Source: Phoronis australis (taxonomy: Eukaryota; Phoronida; Phoronidae). From it: DNA of 59,957 nucleotides. The stretch lies in NCBI GenBank assembly GCA_002633005.1, contig NMRA01000059.1:103610-163566 (forward strand), in the 5' to 3' direction. The stretch's first letter is position 1. The number at the start of each line of letters is the position of its first letter. A model generated the notes under the pieces. That model was given only the letters and a program-made list of their open reading frames with translations. It was not told the DNA's origin and did no database searches. The position numbers and the translations under genes were made by a program. Below are positions 26,501-35,500 of the stretch, piece by piece.

Positions 26501-29500
26501 NNNNNNNNNNNNNNNNNNNNNNNNNNNNNNNNNNNNNNNNNNNNNNNNNNNNNNNNNNNNNNNNNNNNNNNNNNNNNNNNNNNNNNNNNNNNNNNNNNNN
26601 NNNNNNNNNNNNNNNNNNNNNNNNNNNNNNNNNNNNNNNNNNNNNNNNNNNNNNNNNNNNNNNNNNNNNNNNNNNNNNNNNNNNNNNNNNNNNNNNNNNN
26701 NNNNNNNNNNNNNNNNNNNNNNNNNNNNNNNNNNNNNNNNNNNNNNNNNNNNNNNNNNNNNNNNNNNNNNNNNNNNNNNNNNNNNNNNNNNNNNNNNNNN
26801 NNNNNNNNNNNNNNNNNNNNNNNNNNNNNNNNNNNNNNNNNNNNNNNNNNNNNNNNNNNNNNNNNNNNNNNNNNNNNNNNNNNNNNNNNNNNNNNNNNNN
26901 NNNNNNNNNNNNNNNNNNNNNNNNNNNNNNNNNNNNNNNNNNNNNNNNNNNNNNNNNNNNNNNNNNNNNNNNNNNNNNNNNNNNNNNNNNNNNNNNNNNN
27001 NNNNNNNNNNNNNNNNNNNNNNNNNNNNNNNNNNNNNNNNNNNNNNNNNNNNCAGTATTATGTTATGTCATTATATCTTGCTAACAGATAATACAACATA
27101 GTGGCAGTATTATGTTATGTCATTATACCTTGCTAACAGATAATACAACATAGTGGCAGTATTATGTTATGACATTATATCTTGCTAACAGATAATAAAA
27201 CGTAGTGCCAGTATTATGTTATGTCATTATACCTTGCTAACAGATAATACAACATAGTGGCAGTATTATGTTATGTCATTATACCTTGCTAACAGATAAT
27301 ACAACATAGTGGCAGTATTATGTTATGTCATTATACCTTGCTAACAGATAATACAACATAGTGCCAGTATTATGCCTAAGTGTTCCAATGTTTTGTTGCA
27401 GAATGTTTCTTGTAATGGTGAGCTGTGTCATAGCTATACCATAGAGAGAGGTGATTGGTCAGTATGTAGAGTGGGCCCCAGGGGGTGTGGTCGTGGCACC
27501 AGGACGAGGACCATCAAATGTCGTCGGAGTGACAATCATGAAGTTGACCTCATCTACTGCAAATTGAACGGTAAGTTGAGATGGCAGAGAAAATACTTTT
27601 AGTGTAGTGTTGACAGCTCTGACACAGGAAGTGGTAAATAAAATAATATTAAGGTTACTGCCTACCTTCGTTACTTAGGGCCACGTTTCTTTTAATATCT
27701 TTTGAAACATTGATTGTCAGTACGTAAAACCATATATTTTTCAAATCTTTGATAATCAGGGAAGCCAATAATGTGAACGAAAGTGTTGCTGGAATGTTTG
27801 CAATCACGTGATCATGAAAATTCATGAATTTCCACGGAGACTGCCATAACTTCCACAGGTCTCGTAGTCGAAAGCCGAGCACCGGACTCGCTTGAAAGCA
27901 AAATGGGATAATGCTATATGCGAGCTTGTAGATATGATGTCGGAGCTCGGGTGAGAATTTTGTGAATGACACGTAAATGCGTCGTCTCTGGCGTAAAGAA
28001 TAAAAAACTTTCACAAATCACTACCTAGTCTTTTCTTGTGATATTGTGGCTTACCTCAACCTGTACAAAAACATGTGTACATCCTGGAACATCTTAATAT
28101 TACTGTTGTTCAGATTACAAAATACTTCCAGGAATATGAAGCGTATAGTTCTTTTTTTAAATTCACACGATTTCCTTGCATTTGAGCACCCTCTGTGCAG
28201 CACTCATCCGCATGCTACGGTAAAATCAGTTCACAGTTTCTATTACCATGTAACCAAGTTCCCAATTGCGTAAGAAAATTATAAATGGCCATAAAGTTAG
28301 TGCAGTTGAGCACTGTTATCCAGTGACACAGTGTCGCCACCTTTTGTGTAGTTGGATGCTGAATTTATGTATTCAGTGACTCATGCCTGTTGTGCGTTTT
28401 GTTTCGTGTTGGACTGAAAATATACTTTTTCTCACGTTCTGACTGTCCAAGTTATGGAAATAGATGCCATTTATCCCCGTACAATAGCTCTGCCCACAAG
28501 GTCATGTGATCGGAATCACTTGTGAACAAACTCCACGTGTATTTGACTCAGTGTCAAAGATATTAATAAAAGTACATAACTATTAAAAATATTTTTGTGG
28601 TGTCATCTGAAAGAGGAGGCTTTGCTAAGTAAGTAGTGCATTTGAAAATACCATTTAGTTTCAGATATTCCAACAAAGGTAGGCATTGACGTTAAAAATT
28701 TAATAATTATGTTATTACCACCTAAATGTTTTATTTTTTGATACCTTAATTAGAAATTAAATACATGCAAATTAAATTTGTATACTCTGTCACTATTGGC
28801 CATTGTTTTTGCCTAGGTGAGCCCCTGGACACAGCTAGCACGCTGGCATTACTAAAGCGCATTGACGAGGCATCCATGGACATGCACAAGGTGGAGCAGT
28901 GTGGTGCCCCCTGTCCAGGAGACTGCAAGTTAACATCCTGGTCTTCATGGGGACCGTGTTATCGAAACTGTAGTGACGTACACGTTTTTGGCCACCAGGT
29001 GCGGTCTCGCAGCATTGTGCAGTTTGCCCAGCCGAGACGTCAGGCGTGCCCACAGGACTTGGTACAGACTAGGTGAGTGGCTGGGTGTAGTGTAAACTTT
29101 AGCTGTCTACTCAGTTTTGTGGACAAGTTGATTTTATTTTGTCAAATATCTCAACAAAAATGATTTATTGGAAATTTTCGAACAGTTTGTATGCCACCAC
29201 AAACAATGTTTGGTAAAACTACGAACATTTGCTATGCTGTAAACTTAAGTATGAACACTCTAAATATTAATTTTTATCCTAATTTCACAAATTTTAACCA
29301 TTAGTAGTAGACTTCTTGAAAACATGTTATGTTCATTGAGGCTCTTACAGATTTTGGTCTGATTGAGTTTGATGAACTAGTAACAAATAACAGAGATTTA
29401 GTAACATTAGATGTTCTGGTAGTGAGGACTGAGCAATATCACATGTATACTGGTTGTGGGGACTGAGCAATATTACATGTATATTGGTAGTGAGGACTGA

Positions 29501-32500
29501 GCAATATTACGTGTATGCTGGTAGTGAGGACTAAGCAATATTACATTAATCTGGTAGATGAAAGCAATTTTGCATATCTACTGATAGTGAGAACTGAGCA
29601 ATATTACATTTATACTGGTAGGGGAATGAGCAATATTACATTTATACTGGTAGAGGAATGAACAATATTACATGTATATATTACATGTATATTGGTAGTG
29701 AGGACTGAACAATATTACATTTATACTGGTAGTGGAATGAACAATATTACATGTATATATTGCATGTATATTGATAGTGAGGACTGAGCAATATTACTTT
29801 TATGCTGGTAGAGGAATGAACAATATTACATGTATATATTACATGTAGTGGTGACTATATACATAGTTGTCAGGACCTTCCTTTAATTGAGCAAATAGGG
29901 TAACACTAAATACATTATTTTTGTCTTGTTTATTTTTGGAAAGTAAATATTACCTAATGTTACTTGGTCATATTTGACGTTTATTTGCCAGCAGAACACA
30001 ATGGAATGTTGGTGGTGTTACTTTGTACTAGTTTCCAGGTGTCAGTTCCTTTAGGATAGTAATCTTTTCAATTATTCCAAAACTACATGTATTTTTGAAA
30101 GTCCACACAGTGGGCTTGTAACTTGACCACTATTTTAAAAATTATACTCACAACAAGCTCAGCCAAGGAACATAACTGGTTTTGGTCTCTGTTCCTTCTT
30201 TTGAAAATCAAGTCGGTGGTGCTGTATTATTTCACTTGTTTACTTCTTCAAATTAAACTATTAATCTAACAGACCTGCAAAGTTATGAGTCTAGGTAGAA
30301 ACCAAAATAAATACTTACAGGCTGCCTGGTACAAGTTGTACCAAGTTGTACCAGATGTAATCAGCCTATTGCACTGATCGCCTGGAACCATTTTGTGCTT
30401 TATTAATATGCAGTTAAAACTGAGCTGACTTGTTAGAGACCTGACTCAAGAGTCTAGCAGTGTAGCCCAGTGGCACTCAAGGGTCTAGCAGTGTGGCCCA
30501 GTGGCACTCAAGGGTCTAGCAGTGTGGCCCAGTGGCACTCAAGGGTCTAGCAGTGTGGCCCAGTGGCACTCAAACCCATGGGCACCTATCCCAATAGGTC
30601 ACACACCCATCACACCAGGTCACACTGCCTCTTCCGGTGTAAAGACCAAAACAACTAATACTTGTTTGGCCTTAACTGTTGCTTAGTGATTGGTTATCTT
30701 CCACGTTGTACACATGAGTGTGACTCTGTTACATGTTCAACTGTCCCTCACCATGTTCTTGGCCTTTTGCTGAGCACCAAAACATGAAAGCAATGTTTGG
30801 GACCTCTGGTATGTCAGCCAATCATGAGCTGATATTCTATTACCAATGCAGACACTTGGCTCAGTGCATTGGCTTAGTAAGCCCCCTGGCTCAAATAGCA
30901 TGCCACCTGTTTCAAATTGCCAGGACACACTGCCCTTCTACACTGACACGACTGGTTCCCAAAGTTGAAGTCAAGACAATCTCCCTTACAAGTTGACTGC
31001 AGTGAGACTAGACAGGGTCTAGAAATGGTAGGACTGTTGGCTAGCTTAAGTTGGGTGTTTTTTTTTGTTGACTTTGTTTATACCATACAGACCATCATTA
31101 CACTTAAAGTTGTTAGGTCTATCGTGTTTTTAATGTTATGTGAGTATTATTATGATTTTGTGTGTTCTTGAGTTGATGCATTTTAGCTTAGGGAGAAGTT
31201 GTGTAGTGCTTATAGTCAATATATATTTTTGGTCTGTTCTATGCTGTGGCTTGTTTTGTGTGGACTGTCTCATGTACAGAGGTTGTTTTGTGTGGGCTGT
31301 CTCATGTACAGAGGTTGTTTTGTGTGGGCTGTCTTATGTACAGTGGTTGTTTTGTGTGGGCTGTCTCATGTACAGACTCAGGTTGTTTTGATATGACTAT
31401 AAAATGAGAATGTTGAGTCAGTGGGCCAGGGCTTCTTATCCAGTAAATGAAGTACAAAGTTTACAAAATGTTCATTATTTTAGTCACTGTCTGGTGAACA
31501 AGTAAAATTTCATATTGCGGAAAATAATCATGAAGAAAGTTGAATTCAGTATTGATGTGGTTTGAAGCAAAGGCAGTTTGTAGTATAGGTGTCACTGAAC
31601 ATTGGTGAACTGTTGATTATGTGTTGCACTGTAGCTTACTGTTCAGAAAGGCTTTCGGAAACATTTTGTGTTAGACAAAATTAAATGTTATTTGGTATTA
31701 ACTATAAGTAGTGTGAGACCAGCTCATGTTTCAAAAAATTGTAGAGGCAAGCATTCCTCTTCATTATTAGTGCAAGAATGATTTAGGATTACTGTAACTT
31801 ATGTATTATGTTTCTTTAAATAATGATCTACTGGTACATGTTTGAGGCCCATATTATTTTATGCTTGTTGACTGGGTGTTTAGGGCAACTTTCATACCTT
31901 GTTTGTCACCATTCTCATCTCGTCTTTCCATATGTAAAGCCCGTCTTTATGGGACAGTCATTATTGATGTTTGTTCTGGTGGTTGGCTTTGTGAATCTGT
32001 ACCTGTATACAGACATACCCTATACCTACACCTGTTTACAGACATACTCTTACACCTACATCTGTATACAGACATACTCCTACACCTGTATACAGACATA
32101 CTCCTACACCTACATCTGTATACAGACATACTCTTACACCTGTATGCAGACATACTCTTACACCTACACCTGTATGCAGACATACTCTTACACCTACACC
32201 TGTATACAGACATACTCTTACACCTACACCTGTATACAGACATACTCCTACACCTGTATACAGACATACTCTTACACCTACACCTGTATACAGACATACT
32301 CCTACACCTGTATACAGACATACTCTTACACCTACACCTGTATACAGACATACTCCTACACCTGTATACAGACATACTCTTACACCTACACCTGTATACA
32401 GACATACTCCTACACCTGTATACAGACATACTCTTACACCTACACCTGTATACAGACATACTCCTACACCTGTATACAGACATACTCTTACACCTACACC

Positions 32501-35500
32501 TGTATACAGACATACTCCTACACCTGTATACAGACATACTCTTACACCTACACCTGTATACAGACATACTCCTACACCTGTATACAGACATACTCTTACA
32601 CCTACACCTGTATACAGACATACCCTTACACCTACACCTGTATGCAGACATACCCTTACACCTACACTTGTATACAGACATACTCTGATACCTACATCTG
32701 TATACAGACATACTCCTACACCTACAGCTGTATGCAGACATACTCCTACATTTTTAAACACTTGAGTCAAACTAAGGAAAAACTTCTTCAATGGAAATGT
32801 CCCTTTATTTGAAAGTGGAAGTTTTGCTCAAAAACAATATTTTGAATATTGTCTATTGGACTAAATCATACATGTATGTCATGGTAAATTTTAATTTGTT
32901 TGTATGGTATGTATCAAATGTTTTTGAAAAACATTCCTAAGTGCTCTAATCTGTGTATGGTTGCTCACATAGCCCTGTTATATCTTTGCAGAAAATGTAA
33001 GGCTGATTCACATGAGACGTGCCCTATTTTTAATTGGAAGACTAGCGACTGGGATCATACTGGACAAAGAGAAGTTACATGTGAAACTCCTGGTAGGGTT
33101 GTTTGTTTCATTGACTACTTGACTTAAGACATGATGTACTCTTAATGTGAGGTTACTGACAAAGTCATTGTAGAACTGGCTTTGTTCTTGATACATGTTA
33201 TTTATGTCTGGTAAGCACAACAACTACTATTAATAAAGTAGGACTGCTGTTTTTAGCCAAACTCACCTGTTATTATTATGATTCATAAATACAAATGCAA
33301 TAAAAACAAATGTAGTCATCTCTAACTCTATTTTTGTGTTGCTAATACAAAAGGCTAAAATGTCGATGTCGTTCTTTCCCGCTCACCTGGATGATCATGT
33401 CACAGTGAATTTTCACTTTCTCTTCAACGTTTCCATTCAGACTATTCTCGAGTTGTTTTAGCTTTCCTTGGAAACACTGAGTTTCAAGCTTTGAAGATGC
33501 TAAACGCCCGTTCTCGAGATTTGTTGTCATTATTTTAAAGTTAGACCTCTAAGTTGTGATTCGAGAGTTGTCTCAATTTGTTCCATGTGAAGGTTTGAAA
33601 TGATTTCCAAACTTTGTGAAAAACTAACAATGTGTTATTACATAGAGCTGAAGCCAGTAAGCTCGACTTGTTTGGTGGTGAAGCAAAGAGGCAGTCTGTT
33701 CAGTGGAGCATAGGCTAGTTGCCTGGCTGGACACTAGGTGGGGTTGCTACTTACAGTACATGATCCCTGGGACTTGTGACCTCTAGTATATGGCCAATCT
33801 AAAATGACTTGCTTCTCAGTGCAAATTTCATAATTTCGTTGGCAACAGCTGAAAGAAACATTAAATGTGTTAAAACTGTTTCATTAGCCAACATGTCATC
33901 TGTTCCTGGTGTAGATAGAACATAGTCTTGTAGAAACATATTCTAGCTACAAGAAATATATACCTAACCCTTTAAACTATTGTTGTTGCCTCGTATTAGA
34001 ACTTTAATAAGTATTATTATTATATGTGTAAAAAGGTTCTTATTACTGAGGTTCATTTGTTGAAAATTGTTGAAAATGATTAATTGTTTCCTTTACCGAA
34101 TAGAACAGCTTTATCTGTTCATTTTTTATGCCTAGTTACAGCACAAATGTGGTGTGAGTTGAAAACAATGATAACAATAAAAGTATCATATAATGATATA
34201 TCTTTATCAGTTTTGTGGGACCAAATGTTTATGTGATAAAAAAGCTGTCTTTACAATTCCTCAATATTTTATCAGCAGTAGTCGGGCTACTCCCAACATT
34301 AATATTTTCAACTTTTATTTGAATGATTATCAGCATTAAGACTAAATATTGCACATAAAGTTTTCGACCCCCTACAGGTGGAATTAAAGTGACCGGTGGC
34401 TGCATGGAGTGGTCTAAGCCGTCAGAGTTCAAGCAGTGCAGTGTGCCCTGTGGTCAAGATGGCAAGTGTGTGGATGGTATCTGTCAGTGTCGGGCTGATT
34501 ATGAAGGTGAGGCTTGGCTACATGTTGCGACTTGACACCAGATGTCTCTGGAGACCAGTACTTCTTACGCATTTCCTCAGTTTCAGATCACGCAAGTACT
34601 GACCTCTTCAGTTGACATTCAATCTTTTATGTTTCATGAAGGCTTTTAAAACTTTCTCATTTAGTGTAGTAGCATTAATTATAATCAATTGTGGTTATTG
34701 ACTATTTGTACGAATTCGCCACTTGATGCTTGACAATGAGGTGTTGTATCCAAACTACAAATAATGCTGCGTGTTTGGAACAAGCAGGCTTTAAAACCCT
34801 TCTCCTGCTTACCACTGGCTTATCCGGTTTCAACATTCCAGTATGTCTGGCTAATACCGGGCGTCTCCGGCTGACCAGCATTCACCTAAGTAGGTCAAAC
34901 TCAATTAAAAAATAGTGGTCAATCAGAAAATTTAAAAGGGTCTAGTTAGGCTGGGTTGCTTCAGATAAGGCATAAGATTCCAAGTATTCATGAAAGACTG
35001 TTAGTGATTGGCTAATTGAGCAATATTGGTCTGGGATTCCATATTGAGCATGGGATTTTCCAGTCTCACTGCACACTGGTAACTTATCTTGATTTACCTG
35101 TGGTTCTGAGGCCTCTTGTTTGAAATGAACACTTGATAATGAATTCAGAACACTTCTACCCTAACTTTTTTAATTGACTTATGGTCATATGTTTTGGTTA
35201 TTTGTGTTTATTTGCATGAGATGAGAATATTGAAAACTGTTGTATTTTACACCATTACCGGTGTTCCATTAGTCATCAGCAGCATATATCATAATTATCT
35301 TCCTGATTAATATGATAGAGATGAAGCTGATTTTATGAGCTTCACAATGATGTATAATAATACATGGTATGTAAATCAAACTGGTTTGTTAAATTTTTGA
35401 TTAAAACAATTGAGTGTGTTAATACTGAGCTTGACCTAAAAATAGCTAGCCAGCTGGTCTGGACACTGGTTACAGTGTGTAGCACCACAAGGGATGCCAA

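Larger units (their letters stand above)
29851..32991. other. THSD7 intron, repeats only
   Basis: Contains a SINE copy and two minisatellites (listed). The very long open frames at 31823-32812 in several frames are repeat artefacts. Confidence 0.7.

Noticed and set aside
26102-27091. A 329-codon open frame
   Set aside because: Almost entirely N; an artefact of translating the gap.
31823-32812. Open frames of 250-329 codons on both strands
   Set aside because: They are produced by 24- and 30-bp repeat units that are multiples of three; open in four frames, no start context, inside an intron.
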